Shown here: positions 10,871 to 19,615 of the stretch, piece by piece
Layout: the number at the start of each line of letters is the position of its first letter
Numbering within the stretch: the stretch's first letter is position 1
Assembly (NCBI GenBank): GCA_949519155.1
Contig: CATIQU010000015.1
Coordinates: 1 to 64,000, forward strand
From: Polaribacter sp. SA4-10
GTDB taxonomy: Bacteria; Bacteroidota; Bacteroidia; Flavobacteriales; Flavobacteriaceae
Direction of reading: 5' to 3'
Length of the DNA stretch: 64,000 nucleotides
The notes under the pieces: generated by a model
The model's input: only the letters and a program-made list of their open reading frames with translations
Databases searched by the model: none
What the model was told of the DNA's origin: nothing
Made by a program: the position numbers and the translations under genes

Positions 10871-12927
10871 TCCTGAATGCTCTCTATTAAAATGGTAAGT
10901 AGATCGATAGCAGCTTGCGCTATTTTAGTACCAGGACCAAAAATACCCACAGCACCCGCATCAAACAAAAATTGATAATCTTGCGGCGGAATCACACCCC
11001 CCACAATCACCATAATGTCTTCTCTACCATAGGCTTTTAAGGCAGCAATTACTTGCGGCACGAGGGTTTTGTGCCCTGCAGCCAAAGAAGAAATTCCTAA
11101 AATATGCACATCATTCTCAATGGCTTGTTTGGTGGCTTCCTGTGGGGTTTGAAACAACGGACCAATGTCCACATCAAAACCCAAATCGGCATAGCCAGTA
11201 GCCACTACTTTGGCACCCCTGTCGTGCCCGTCTTGCCCCAGTTTTGCAATCATAATTCTTGGGCGCCTGCCTTCCAATTGGGCAAACCGATCTGTTAGAA
11301 GCGCTGCTTCCTTAAATAATGGATCCTCTTTTATTTCTTTACGATACACGCCAGAGATGGTTTTATGAACGGCTTTGTGTCTGCCAAAAACAACTTCCAA
11401 AGCATTAGAGATTTCTCCCAATGTAGCCCTGTTTTTTGCTGCTTCCACCGCCAATTCCAACAAGTTTTCGGTACCTGTTTTTGCCGCTGCGGTTAAATTT
11501 AGTAAAGATTTTTTTACTGCTGCCGTATTTCGAGTCCTTTTTAAGAGTTCCAGTCTTTTTATTTGCGATATCCGAACCGCTTCATTGTCTACCTCTAAAA
11601 TATGTAAAGGATCTTCTTGCTTTAAAGGATATTTATTCACCCCTACAATTACATCCGTTCCATTGTCAATTCGTGCTTGTTTTTTTGCCGCAGCTTCCTC
11701 AATGCGCATTTTCGGAATTCCCTGTTCAATGGCATTCGTCATCCCACCCAAAGCTACCACCTCTTCAATCAATTTCCAAGCATTGTTGGCAATTGCTTCC
11801 GTGAGTTGCTCCATGTGATAACTTCCTGCCCAAGGGTCTACAGTTTTGGTAATGGCCGTTTCTTCCTGTAAATAAATTTGAGTGTTTCTGGCAATTCTTG
11901 CAGAAAACTCTGTCGGCAACGCAATGGCTTCATCCAATGCATTGGTGTGCAAACTTTGTGTACCACCAAAAACTGCTGCCATGGCTTCAATAGCCGTTCT
12001 GGCAACATTGTTAAAGGGGTCTTGCGCCGTTAAGCTCCAACCACTGGTTTGACAATGGGTTCTTAATGCAAAAGATTTTTGATTTTTTGGGTTGAATTTT
12101 TGCACCATTTTGGCCCACAACATTCTTCCAGCTCTCAACTTGGCAATTTCTTTAAAATGATCCATACCAATAGCCCAAAAGAAAGACAACCTAGGCGCAA
12201 AAGCATCAATGTCCATGCCCGCTTCAATGCCTTTTCGAAGGTATTCCAATCCGTCCGCTAAGGTATAGGCGAGCTCTATTTCTTGGGTAGCACCCGCTTC
12301 TTGCATGTGGTATCCAGAGATGGAAATAGAATTGTATTTTGGCATCTGTTTGCTGGTGTATTTAAAAATATCAGCAATAATTTTCATCGAAGGAGTGGGT
12401 GGGTAGATGTAGGTATTCCGCACCATAAATTCCTTTAAAATATCATTTTGAATGGTGCCTGTAAGCTGTTCTAACGCGACACCTTGCTCTTGTGCCGCCA
12501 CAATATAAAAGGCTAAAATGGGCAATACAGCGCCGTTCATGGTCATAGAGACCGACATTTTACCCAACGGAATCTGGTCAAACAAAATCTTCATATCTTC
12601 GACAGAGTCAATAGCAACTCCAGCTTTCCCCACATCTCCTTGCACACGCTCATGATCGGAATCATAGCCTCGGTGTGTGGCCAAATCAAAGGCTACAGAA
12701 AGTCCTTTTTGACCTGCTTCCAAATTCCTACGATAAAAAGCATTGCTTTCTTCTGCGGTAGAAAAACCCGCATACTGCCGTATTGTCCACGGTTTTTTAA
12801 CATACATGGTGCTATAAGGGCCGCGCAAATTGGGCGCAGATCCTGCGATAAAATTTTCGTGCAAAAAACGTGCTTCTTCATTTTTTGAAGGAGCTAATTT
12901 TAGATGTTGAAGACTTTTTCTGGCCAT
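10867..12927 (-). CDS. Methylmalonyl-CoA mutase, large (catalytic) subunit
   Basis: A 686-residue B12-dependent mutase that interconverts succinyl-CoA and methylmalonyl-CoA. The catalytic TIM-barrel half contains [19 protein letters not shown] and [12 protein letters not shown] near the N-terminus. The C-terminal cobalamin domain starts near residue 560 and carries the base-off B12 motif DGHDRG (about 566-571, His 568 the cobalt ligand). The length fits scpA/mutB-type subunits (about 700). It shares one base with the small subunit gene upstream (TAATG), so the two should be translated together to form the heterodimer. Confidence 0.95.
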   Translation of the reverse strand: MARKSLQHLKLAPSKNEEARFLHENFIAGSAPNLRGPYSTMYVKKPWTIRQYAGFSTAEESNAFYRRNLEAGQKGLSVAFDLATHRGYDSDHERVQGDVGKAGVAIDSVEDMKILFDQIPLGKMSVSMTMNGAVLPILAFYIVAAQEQGVALEQLTGTIQNDILKEFMVRNTYIYPPTPSMKIIADIFKYTSKQMPKYNSISISGYHMQEAGATQEIELAYTLADGLEYLRKGIEAGMDIDAFAPRLSFFWAIGMDHFKEIAKLRAGRMLWAKMVQKFNPKNQKSFALRTHCQTSGWSLTAQDPFNNVARTAIEAMAAVFGGTQSLHTNALDEAIALPTEFSARIARNTQIYLQEETAITKTVDPWAGSYHMEQLTEAIANNAWKLIEEVVALGGMTNAIEQGIPKMRIEEAAAKKQARIDNGTDVIVGVNKYPLKQEDPLHILEVDNEAVRISQIKRLELLKRTRNTAAVKKSLLNLTAAAKTGTENLLELAVEAAKNRATLGEISNALEVVFGRHKAVHKTISGVYRKEIKEDPLFKEAALLTDRFAQLEGRRPRIMIAKLGQDGHDRGAKVVATGYADLGFDVDIGPLFQTPQEATKQAIENDVHILGISSLAAGHKTLVPQVIAALKAYGREDIMVIVGGVIPPQDYQFLFDAGAVGIFGPGTKIAQAAIDLLTILIESIQE

Positions 12928-14312
12928 TAGGAGTTTTTATTTATTGCTTTTGAAGCGATTTTCTTTTCGTTTTCTAAGCGTTCCTTTTCGTAGGCTTCCG
13001 ACAAACGATTTCTATTGATAGGAATCAAGAGTGTTTTTATGTTTCGTTGTTTTACAAACGGATACAACTCAATATCGGAAAGCATTTGATTGCTTGCATT
13101 TGGATGCAAGTTGGTGCCCAAAAGACGCAGTTCTTGCGCATCAAATTTGGCGAGTTCTTTTTGCGCTCTTTCAGTTATTTTTTGCTGAATAACGCCTTCT
13201 TTTAACAGTTTTAAAAAGCCTCCTTTTTTTTCTAATTGCTGAAAGAGTGCCAATCCTTTTTCTGCCAATTGATTTGTAATCGACTCAATATAATAGCTTC
13301 CTTCGGCAAAGAACTGACCTTCGTTAAAACCGGCCTCTTCTTTTAAAATTAACAATTGATTTCTCGAAATACGTTCTCCAAACTCGTTTGATTTATGATA
13401 AACAGCATCATACCGAACATTCGAAATCGTGTTAGCACCTCCTAGAATAGCACTCATAGATTCTGAGGTTGTTCTAAGCATGTTTACATTATAATCAAAA
13501 ATGGTTTTATTTCGTAAACTGGGTTGCACAAAAATTTCAATGTGGAGATCTGTCTGACCGTACTCTTCAAAAAGCGCTTTTATAAGAATTCGAAAGGCTC
13601 TTAATTTTGCGATTTCGAAAAAATAATTTCCACGTACAGAAAAGATAAAATGGATATTTTTAACAGCACCTTCTGCTAAGTTTTCAAGGTACTCATTAGT
13701 GTGAGAGAGGGCATAGGCCAATTGTTGTACAATGCCCGCACCTGCGTTTTCATACAAAGAAACATCCACACAAATGGCCTGTGATACAGTCTTCGAAATG
13801 GCATTTAAGATTCTGAAATCCGCTTTTAAATTGTCATACCAATTTCCGTTTTCTGCCAAGTTTCCAAGAATGTCAATTTGATAAAATGTTTTTGTTGGTA
13901 GGGTGATTTTTGATAATTTTTCAACAAATTTTTCATCCAAAAAATGTAGTTTGAAGAAAATTTTGGTGGTTGAGATGTCGATGTTTTTTAATAAAACAGC
14001 ACTGTCAAACCTTTTATTTGCTGTAAATTGTATGGAGTTTACACCTCTTTTTAAAGCGTTTACGGCGAGAGAATTGGCTATTTTTTCATCATCTACAAAA
14101 ATAGATTGACAAATGGCAAAGGAACTCGTTGGCATGTTTATAGGAAGTGCTTTCCGATCTGTTGCTGTATAAAAAGGTTTCACAACAATGTCTTCTTCTG
14201 TTTTCCAGAGAAGTGTTTCATTGTAGTCCAATCCTTTCAGATCTACTTGGATTTTTTGTTTCCAAGCCGCTGCAGATTTTGTATCGAATTCATGAAATAG
14301 AAATGGTTTCAT
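12927..14312 (-). CDS. Methylmalonyl-CoA mutase, small subunit
   Basis: A 461-residue protein like the non-catalytic small subunit of methylmalonyl-CoA mutase: an N-terminal [27 protein letters not shown] segment typical of the family (split here for length), a degenerate barrel with [19 protein letters not shown], and no B12-binding DxHxxG motif. It is shorter than many small subunits (about 600) because the cobalamin-like domain is reduced. It is directly followed by the large subunit with a TAATG junction. Confidence 0.88.
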   Translation of the reverse strand: MKPFLFHEFDTKSAAAWKQKIQVDLKGLDYNETLLWKTEEDIVVKPFYTATDRKALPINMPTSSFAICQSIFVDDEKIANSLAVNALKRGVNSIQFTANKRFDSAVLLKNIDISTTKIFFKLHFLDEKFVEKLSKITLPTKTFYQIDILGNLAENGNWYDNLKADFRILNAISKTVSQAICVDVSLYENAGAGIVQQLAYALSHTNEYLENLAEGAVKNIHFIFSVRGNYFFEIAKLRAFRILIKALFEEYGQTDLHIEIFVQPSLRNKTIFDYNVNMLRTTSESMSAILGGANTISNVRYDAVYHKSNEFGERISRNQLLILKEEAGFNEGQFFAEGSYYIESITNQLAEKGLALFQQLEKKGGFLKLLKEGVIQQKITERAQKELAKFDAQELRLLGTNLHPNASNQMLSDIELYPFVKQRNIKTLLIPINRNRLSEAYEKERLENEKKIASKAINKNS

Positions 14313-14632
14313 TATTTTTTTATTGTATCAAATTCAATAATATAAATTGCTTCATTTTCTTTTTTCATCAAATACTTTTCTCGGGCAAATTTTTCTAAGG
14401 CTACCGTATCTTTTAAACTTTTGATAATAGTACTGTCTTTTGATATTTCAGATTTATAAAATTCGATTGTATTTTTTAAATCTTCTATTTCTGCATTGTA
14501 TTTTCGGTGGTTTATATACGAGTTTTCATCAAAGAAAAGCATCCAAATGATGAAGGGCACCAAAATAAGTACAAACGTGTTTGTGAGTAACGAGAGTAGT
14601 TTGGAATTCCTTTTTGCTTTCTTGAAATTCAT
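14312..14632 (-). CDS. FtsB/DivIC-like septum formation initiator
   Basis: A 106-residue protein with a short basic N-terminus, one membrane segment (about residues 16-34, NTFVLILVPFIIWMLFF) and a coiled-coil stretch (about 42-75) followed by ALEKFAREKYLMKKENEAIY, the hallmark end of the FtsB/DivIC family. Such proteins link FtsL and FtsQ in the division complex. Its stop shares one base with the start of the mutase small subunit (TAATG), an odd partner for a division gene, and uridine kinase lies just upstream. Confidence 0.88.
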   Translation of the reverse strand: MNFKKAKRNSKLLSLLTNTFVLILVPFIIWMLFFDENSYINHRKYNAEIEDLKNTIEFYKSEISKDSTIIKSLKDTVALEKFAREKYLMKKENEAIYIIEFDTIKK

Positions 14633-14638
14633 TGTATT

Positions 14639-15256
14639 TTATAAACGTTCGTTGATTACTGTTCTTACAATATCAATGGCAACCGTATTGTAGCGGTCGT
14701 TTGGAATGATAATGTCGGCATAGTTTTTAGTAGGTTCAATAAATTGCTGATGCATGGGTTTTAAAGTGTCTTGATAACGATTTAAAACTTCATTAATATC
14801 TCTACCGCGTTCGGTGATATCTCTTCGCATTCTTCGAATCAGTCGTTCATCGGTTTCTGCATGCACAAATATTTTAATATCAAAGAGGTTTCGCAATTCT
14901 TCACTATTAAAAATTAAGATGCCTTCTACAATAATTACTTTTCGTGGATGTGTTTTTACCGTATCACTGGTTCTGTTATGTGCAACAAAGGAGTAGACAG
15001 GTTGCTCAATCATTTGTCCACTTTTGAGATCTTTTAAATGTTGTACCAACAACTCAAAGTCGATGGCTCTCGGATGGTCAAAATTTATTTTTATGCGTTC
15101 ATCATAAGACAATTCATCCGTTGCTTTGTAATAAGAATCTTGTGATATGACGCAAACTTCGTTGGTGGGGAGTTGGTTTATAATCTGATTTACCACCGTA
15201 GTTTTTCCGCTTCCGGTACCTCCTGCAATTCCAATAATGAGCATATTGTTCGACAT
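14639..15256 (-). CDS. udk: Uridine kinase
   Basis: A uridine/cytidine kinase of about 205 residues that makes UMP and CMP in pyrimidine salvage. The Walker A loop is GGTGSGKTT close to the N-terminus, followed by the family blocks ISQDSYYK, NFDHPRAIDFELL and the later RRDITERGRD. The open frame extends to 15328, but the 24 extra residues overlap the -7 promoter box and are not family-like, so the ATG at 15256 (MSNNMLIIG) is chosen; the ATG at 15244 is also possible. Confidence 0.93.
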   Translation of the reverse strand: MSNNMLIIGIAGGTGSGKTTVVNQIINQLPTNEVCVISQDSYYKATDELSYDERIKINFDHPRAIDFELLVQHLKDLKSGQMIEQPVYSFVAHNRTSDTVKTHPRKVIIVEGILIFNSEELRNLFDIKIFVHAETDERLIRRMRRDITERGRDINEVLNRYQDTLKPMHQQFIEPTKNYADIIIPNDRYNTVAIDIVRTVINERL

Positions 15257-15277
15257 TAATTTTAAAATGATTTTGAA

Positions 15278-15285
15278 CAAATTTA
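15278..15285 (-). promoter_or_regulatory. Promoter -7 box of udk-ftsB-mutase unit
   Basis: On the minus strand TAAATTTG fits the Bacteroidota -7 consensus TAnnTTTG, 21 bases before the chosen udk start. No good -33 TTTG is seen at 19-23 bases upstream. Confidence 0.45.
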
Positions 15286-15311
15286 AATAAAATATTGTGA
15301 TTATTGTGCAT

Positions 15312-15343
15312 AAAAAAAGTTCTTTCAAATGAAAGAACTTTTT
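15312..15343 (-). terminator. Terminator of tRNA-Thr
   Basis: GTTCTTTC and GAAAGAAC form an 8-pair stem with a 4-base loop; on the minus strand it ends in seven T. It lies directly after the tRNA gene, and the symmetric A/T flanks would let it work in both directions. Confidence 0.8.
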
Positions 15344-15344
15344 G

Positions 15345-15418
15345 AGCCGATGGAGGGACTCGAACCCACGACCTGCTGATTACAAATCAGCTGCTCTAGC
15401 CAGCTGAGCTACATCGGC
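15345..15418 (-). tRNA. tRNA-Thr (anticodon TGT)
   Basis: A full cloverleaf is seen on the minus strand: acceptor GCCGATG/CATCGGC, D-arm with AGCTCAGCTGGCTAGAGC, anticodon stem GCTGA/TCAGC with loop TTTGTAA (anticodon TGT), T-arm with GGGTTCGAGTCCC. Discriminator base T, CCA not encoded. Length 74 bases. Confidence 0.96.
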
Positions 15419-15506
15419 TTTTAATTAAGAATTAGCAAATTAATGTGTTTTCTAGAGAACCACCTAAACATTTTTCGTTTATTTTTAAAATCAAAAAAAC
15501 ACAGTA

Positions 15507-16814
15507 TTAGGTTCTATTTAGCGCTTCTTTATAGGTTGCTAAACAACGCTCTCTTGCCATTTTATGATCTACAATCTGAGCAGGATAGGTAAGTTCTTGA
15601 AAATCAGGTGTCCATTTTTTGATATAGGTCAGTTCCTTGTCAAATTTTTGAATTTGTGTTGTTGGATTAAAGATTCTGAAATATGGAGCTGCATCTACAC
15701 CACATCCTGCAACCCATTGCCAGTTTCCTACATTACTAGATTGCTCGTAATCGTGTAATTTTTCGGCAAAATAGGCTTCACCAAAACGCCAATCGATTAA
15801 AAGATGCTTGCATAAAAAACTCCCCACTAACATCCGTACTCTATTGTGCATAAACCCTGTTTCGTTGAGTTCTCGCATTCCTGCATCTACAAGCGGATAC
15901 CCTGTTTCTCCAATACACCATTTTTTAAATTCTTCTTCGTTGTTTCTCCAAAGAATTTGGTCGTATTGGGGTTTAAAACTGTCTTTTGTTGTTTGGGGAT
16001 AATGCCATAAAATCTGCATGAAAAATTCTCTCCAGATCAATTCCTTCAAAAACACAATATTATTGCTCTTGGAGGCTTTAGTGACCATTTCTCGGATACT
16101 TACCGTTCCAAAACGCAAATGTGTACCTAGTTTTGAGGTACTGTCTTTTGAAGGGAAATTTCGAGTCTCTTCATACGCATCTATCAACTGTGGAGATACT
16201 TTATAGGAAGCCACTTTTATGGTTGAGGGTTGAAATCCGATATCCGTAAGACTCAAAAATGGATTTTCAGTTGTTTGCACCAATTCACTCAGTTTTCCTT
16301 CAGAAGGAAAAAATTGAAGTCCTTTATGGTGAAATGCTTCGAGCCATTTTTTGGAATAGGGGGTATATACTTTGTAGGCAGTACCGTCCTTTTTTACAAT
16401 TTCATTTCGTTCAAAAATCACTTGATCTTTAAAGGTTTTGAATCCAGCACTCTTTGATTCTAGTAAATCTTTAATTTCTTGATCTCTTTGAAGTGCATAG
16501 GGTTCGTAATCATGATTTGTGAATACCTTTTCTATGGGGTGTTTTTCGAGTAACTGCTCAAAAACCTCGAGCGGCTTTCCATGAAATACTGCTAAGCTAG
16601 CACCAACCTTTTTCAATTGTGTGTTGATGTTTGTCAATTCCTGATGCAAAAAACTTACACGTGCATCATTATTGGGTAAGCGAGATAAAATATCCTCATC
16701 AAAAATAAAGATAGGTAGTACTTTTTTACCACTATTTAATGCATGATATAATCCGCAGTTATCATCTAGTCTCAAGTCTCTCCGAAACCAAAAAAGGTGT
16801 ATTTGTTCTTTCAT
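15507..16814 (-). CDS. phrB: Class I deoxyribodipyrimidine (CPD) photolyase
   Basis: A 435-residue photolyase that repairs cyclobutane pyrimidine dimers with blue light and FADH-. The N-terminal Rossmann antenna domain starts LFWFRRDLRLDDN. The FAD domain has WREFFMQILWHYP, TGYPLVDAGMRELNETGFMHNRVRM and the active-site end SSNVGNWQWVAGCGVDAAPY FRIFNP, so the N5-contact Asn and the proximal Trp of the electron-transfer triad are both present. This is the canonical member among four related genes in the cluster. It ends the second light-gene unit and shares one base (TAATG) with the SRPBCC gene before it. Confidence 0.96.
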   Translation of the reverse strand: MKEQIHLFWFRRDLRLDDNCGLYHALNSGKKVLPIFIFDEDILSRLPNNDARVSFLHQELTNINTQLKKVGASLAVFHGKPLEVFEQLLEKHPIEKVFTNHDYEPYALQRDQEIKDLLESKSAGFKTFKDQVIFERNEIVKKDGTAYKVYTPYSKKWLEAFHHKGLQFFPSEGKLSELVQTTENPFLSLTDIGFQPSTIKVASYKVSPQLIDAYEETRNFPSKDSTSKLGTHLRFGTVSIREMVTKASKSNNIVFLKELIWREFFMQILWHYPQTTKDSFKPQYDQILWRNNEEEFKKWCIGETGYPLVDAGMRELNETGFMHNRVRMLVGSFLCKHLLIDWRFGEAYFAEKLHDYEQSSNVGNWQWVAGCGVDAAPYFRIFNPTTQIQKFDKELTYIKKWTPDFQELTYPAQIVDHKMARERCLATYKEALNRT

Positions 16815-17278
16815 TATTTGTGTTCTCCAAAAAGTTCAACCAACTTTTTTTGTCGGTAAGAAAATATTTCTTCTAATTTTGGTTTTACTAAAATAGGGTG
16901 TACCAATTGACCCAATATCCCTAATGGAACTTTGTAATCTACGATGTCCTCCATTTCTACGCCGCCTTCAACCTCTTTTATAAAGTGTTTGTGATGCCAA
17001 AGTGCATAAGGGCCATACATTTGCTCGTCTACAAAATATTTTTTTTCTTCAATATGTGTTATTTCTGAAACCCATTTGGTTTTAATACCCAATAATGGAG
17101 TAACAATATATTGAATAATTTGCCCTGTGTACAAAGGTCTGTCAATTGTAGAAACAATATCAAAACTCATGTAATCGGGTGTAATTATTTTTAAATTTTT
17201 TGGATTGGATAAAAAGTCCCAAGCTTGGTCTAAAGTTATAGGGAGCTTTAGCTTTTTGTGAAGGGTGTAAATTTTCAT
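16814..17278 (-). CDS. SRPBCC (START-like) family protein
   Basis: A 154-residue protein of the SRPBCC/Bet v1-like ligand-binding fold, with the recognisable pieces LDQAWDFLSNPKNLKIITP near the start and a central TKWVSEITHIEE. Proteins of this kind are often found beside photolyase genes and are sometimes labelled as cell division inhibitors, but a precise ligand is not known. No signal peptide. It is packed between tspO (its stop directly abuts) and phrB (TAATG overlap), so it belongs to the light-gene unit. Confidence 0.82.
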   Translation of the reverse strand: MKIYTLHKKLKLPITLDQAWDFLSNPKNLKIITPDYMSFDIVSTIDRPLYTGQIIQYIVTPLLGIKTKWVSEITHIEEKKYFVDEQMYGPYALWHHKHFIKEVEGGVEMEDIVDYKVPLGILGQLVHPILVKPKLEEIFSYRQKKLVELFGEHK

Positions 17279-17740
17279 TTAATTATGAATTAAAATATAT
17301 AAATTTAATGAATTGGCAATGCAAAGCCAAATCATATAGGGTAGTAGTAGATACTTAACTTTTGTAGTTTTTTTACTTCCTTTAAAAAAGAAGTAAAATA
17401 CGATTGCAGTTAAAAATAGGATATTAATAAGTGCAAGAAGCACTAGGTGTTGATTGAAGAACAGAAAATTCCAGCTTACATTTAAGATTATTTGAATCCC
17501 ATAAAGGATTTTGTTTTTTTTTGTGTTCTCATCCTGAAAAAGAATTCCTAAATATATAGAGAACAAAACCATGATTGTGGTCCATGCAATACCAAAGACA
17601 ATTCCCGGAGGAGTCCAAGGAGCTTGATTGAGTGTTGTGTACCAAAGAGAAGTGGGCCCACCATTCATTAACCAACTTCCAATAGCAAGTCCGCCAAAAT
17701 TAATAAGTAAAAAAAGAAAGATGGCCTTGGTGATTTTCAT
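17279..17740 (-). CDS. tspO: TspO/MBR family protein
   Basis: A 153-residue membrane protein of the TspO family with five predicted membrane helices. Family blocks are present: LNQAPWTPPGIVFGIAWT (between helices 1 and 2), NVSWNFLFF (helix 3) and a late PYMIWLCIANSLN. TspO proteins bind porphyrins and in photosynthetic bacteria and others act in light- and stress-responsive tetrapyrrole control. It stands next to SRPBCC, GPx and photolyase genes, matching a role in photo-oxidative protection. Confidence 0.92.
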   Translation of the reverse strand: MKITKAIFLFLLINFGGLAIGSWLMNGGPTSLWYTTLNQAPWTPPGIVFGIAWTTIMVLFSIYLGILFQDENTKKNKILYGIQIILNVSWNFLFFNQHLVLLALINILFLTAIVFYFFFKGSKKTTKVKYLLLPYMIWLCIANSLNLYILIHN

Positions 17741-17746
17741 AGAAAC

Positions 17747-17914
17747 TTATTCTTTCAGGTTCTCTATTTCCTTTAAAATATTATCTGCTTCCAAATATTT
17801 TTGATCGCTATCGCTTCTGTTAATGGATTGAAGTTTAAAGCCTTCTTCCATGACCTTTTTATATTTTTCTTCTAGTTTTTCTACTGCTGTTTTCTTTTTA
17901 AAGATGCCGAACAT
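17747..17914 (-). CDS. Lacal_2735 family small protein
   Basis: A 55-residue frame: ATG at 17914, stop at 17747. It begins MFGIFKKKTAVEKLEEKYKK and is followed by a charged helical stretch with NRSDSDQKYLEADNILKEIE. This matches the flavobacterial small-protein family labelled Lacal_2735. It fits exactly between tspO (6 bases) and the peroxidase gene (3 bases) without overlap, so it is a real gene of the unit. A coiled coil is likely; function unknown. Confidence 0.85.
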   Translation of the reverse strand: MFGIFKKKTAVEKLEEKYKKVMEEGFKLQSINRSDSDQKYLEADNILKEIENLKE

Positions 17915-17917
17915 AAT

Positions 17918-18400
17918 TTAATATCTTAAATGTTTTGTTATTTTTGAGCTAAATGGTTTGGTAATGGAAAAGAAATAATCGATTAATTTTCCTTCTGGGT
18001 CGATCAAATATTTTTGAAAATTCCATTTAACAGAAGAGCTTTTTCTGCCATTTAAACTTCTTAAAGTTAACCATTCATATAATGGATGTTTTGCATCTCC
18101 TTTTACATCAATTTTTTCAGTCATTAGAAATGAAACGCCATAGTTTACTTGACAAAAATCTTGTATTTCATCTGCATTTCCAGGTTCTTGTTTGCCAAAT
18201 TGATTGCAAGGGACCCCAATAATGACTAAATTATTTTTGTAGGTATTGCTCAGTTTTTCTAAGCTTTCATACTGCGGCGTAAAGCCACACTTGGAGGCAA
18301 CATTTACAAAAAGTACATGTTTGCCTTTAAATTCAGATAAATAGATTGCTTTTCCTTGCAAATCTCTTATTTGAATGTCATAAAATGATGTTCTTGCCAT
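17918..18400 (-). CDS. Glutathione peroxidase family protein
   Basis: A 160-residue thioredoxin-fold peroxidase. The catalytic Cys is Cys38 (VASKCGFTPQY), and the family Gln (PCNQFGKQEPG) and Trp (SVKWNFQKYL) are present. It is a Cys, not Sec, enzyme and probably uses thioredoxin as reductant, reducing peroxides. No signal peptide, so it acts in the cytosol. Inside the light-gene unit it would protect against photo-oxidation. Confidence 0.93.
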   Translation of the reverse strand: MARTSFYDIQIRDLQGKAIYLSEFKGKHVLFVNVASKCGFTPQYESLEKLSNTYKNNLVIIGVPCNQFGKQEPGNADEIQDFCQVNYGVSFLMTEKIDVKGDAKHPLYEWLTLRSLNGRKSSSVKWNFQKYLIDPEGKLIDYFFSITKPFSSKITKHLRY

Positions 18401-18404
18401 TTTT

Positions 18405-19088
18405 TTATATTTTGAAGCTTACAATACCACAGTCCATTTGAAAAATTTGACCGGATATTGAGCTTGCGCTTTCTGAGGTTAAGAAGGTTGCCATGTCTGC
18501 TACTTCTGCTGGGTTTAAGAATTTTTTAAGAGGATGACGTTCTGTAATGCTGTCAATCATTCTTTCATTTCTTAATAATTTTGAGGCTAAATCGGTATCG
18601 GTAACCGTTGGAGCAATGGCATTGACTCTAATGGTTGGTGCCAATTCTGCACCTAATGATTTGACCAATCCTTCAACGCCCGATTTTGCTGCTGCAACAC
18701 TTGCATGATAGGGCATCCCTAATTTTGAAGCAACGGTACTAAATAAAAGTATGGATGGAGAACTTCCTCTCTTCAATAAAGGAAGATATTGTTGAATTGC
18801 TTTTACAGCTCCAATAACATTAATTTCGAAATCTTCCCTAAAATCATCTAATTTAAGACGAGAAATGGGTTTTAAATTGATACTTCCGGGGCAGTATATT
18901 AAAGTATCAACCGCTTCTAATTGTGGTAATTCATCGGTTAAAATATCGCAATTATAATGCGTTAAATTTTCATGAACAAGCGAAGGAGGGGTTCGGCTAA
19001 GGTTTATGATATTATTTTTTTCTATTAAAGAAGCGATTATCGCCTTTCCAATTCCTTTACTTCCGCCAATCACTAAAATTTTTTTCAT
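18405..19088 (-). CDS. SDR-family protein without the usual catalytic Tyr
   Basis: A 227-residue Rossmann protein of the short-chain dehydrogenase family. The NAD(P) loop is GGSKGIG (residues 8-14), the usual NNAG is YCPG, Ser117 aligns with the catalytic Ser, and Lys135 with the catalytic Lys. The Tyr expected four residues before the Lys is Val131 (HASVAAAKSG); a Tyr is found only at 127. The C-terminal part (RVNAIAPTVTDTDLA) is normal. Genes of this subgroup are known next to photolyases. Substrate is unknown. Confidence 0.85.
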   Translation of the reverse strand: MKKILVIGGSKGIGKAIIASLIEKNNIINLSRTPPSLVHENLTHYNCDILTDELPQLEAVDTLIYCPGSINLKPISRLKLDDFREDFEINVIGAVKAIQQYLPLLKRGSSPSILLFSTVASKLGMPYHASVAAAKSGVEGLVKSLGAELAPTIRVNAIAPTVTDTDLASKLLRNERMIDSITERHPLKKFLNPAEVADMATFLTSESASSISGQIFQMDCGIVSFKI

Positions 19089-19095
19089 AATACGT

Positions 19096-19311
19096 CTATG
19101 GTCTTCCTTTCAAACGCTTTTCAATTTTTTGTTTTACAACTGTCAAGCGTTTCATGTAATCCATTATTTGTGGATCTTTGTCTATTTTATAAACTTCATT
19201 AAGCTCTAGTATTAAGGTTTTTACCTCTCTAGAAGCTACAATTCTATCACTCGTTGTTTTGAATGAAAATTTTCTTGTTTCGAACTCTACTGCTTTTTCT
19301 GCTAACGTCAT
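19096..19311 (-). CDS. Small paralogous protein, copy 2 (71 aa)
   Basis: A 71-residue basic, helical protein with no signal peptide or cysteine. It aligns end to end with the 74-residue product 77 bases upstream: both have (F/Y)ExRKxxFxTTSDRIxAxRExKxLIL and MDxMKRLTVxKQxIEKRLKG. About half of the residues are identical, so this is a tandem duplication that has diverged but kept its length. I do not recognise a named domain. It belongs to the light-gene unit, 7 bases before the SDR gene. Confidence 0.8.
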   Translation of the reverse strand: MTLAEKAVEFETRKFSFKTTSDRIVASREVKTLILELNEVYKIDKDPQIMDYMKRLTVVKQKIEKRLKGRP

Positions 19312-19387
19312 TGTATTTATTTTTCGATTTTAATGTAATTTTCGAATATAAATATAAAAGTTAGAAAAGCAAGATAAAACTGAATTT

Positions 19388-19612
19388 TTATGACGTTAAT
19401 GGTTTTCCCTTCAACCGTTTCTCTATTCGTTGTTTTATTACTGTTAGCCGTTTCATGATGTCCATGATATTCGGATCTTTGTTTTCTTTGAAAACTTCAT
19501 TCAAACTCAAAATCAAATCCTTCGCTTCTCTGGCCGCCATAATCCGGTCACTAGTTGTTGGAAACCGCATTTTTCTTTTTTCGTATTCTAAAGCTTTTTC
19601 AATAAGTTCCAT
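19388..19612 (-). CDS. Small paralogous protein, copy 1 (74 aa)
   Basis: A 74-residue helical protein, the paralogue of the 71-residue product that follows. Shared blocks are TTSDRIMAAREAKDLIL and IMDIMKRLTVIKQRIEKRLK. It starts 3 bases after the folE stop. A gap of 75 bases separates the two copies, with no clear promoter in it. Function unknown; conservation of both copies suggests that both are used, perhaps as a heteromer. Confidence 0.8.
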   Translation of the reverse strand: MELIEKALEYEKRKMRFPTTSDRIMAAREAKDLILSLNEVFKENKDPNIMDIMKRLTVIKQRIEKRLKGKPLTS

Positions 19613-19615
19613 GAT

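Noticed and set aside
11375..11818. Forward frame of 147 codons over the mutase large subunit gene
   Set aside because: Antisense shadow of a gene with a full set of family motifs; low-complexity Ser/Phe/Leu composition.
12927..14312. Frameshift in the mutase small subunit because it is shorter than 600 residues
   Set aside because: The frame is clean from start to TAATG junction and short small subunits without a full B12-like domain are known in this phylum.
15257..15328. N-terminal extension of uridine kinase
   Set aside because: The extra 24 residues cover the TAAATTTG promoter box and the tRNA-Thr terminator and do not match the family.
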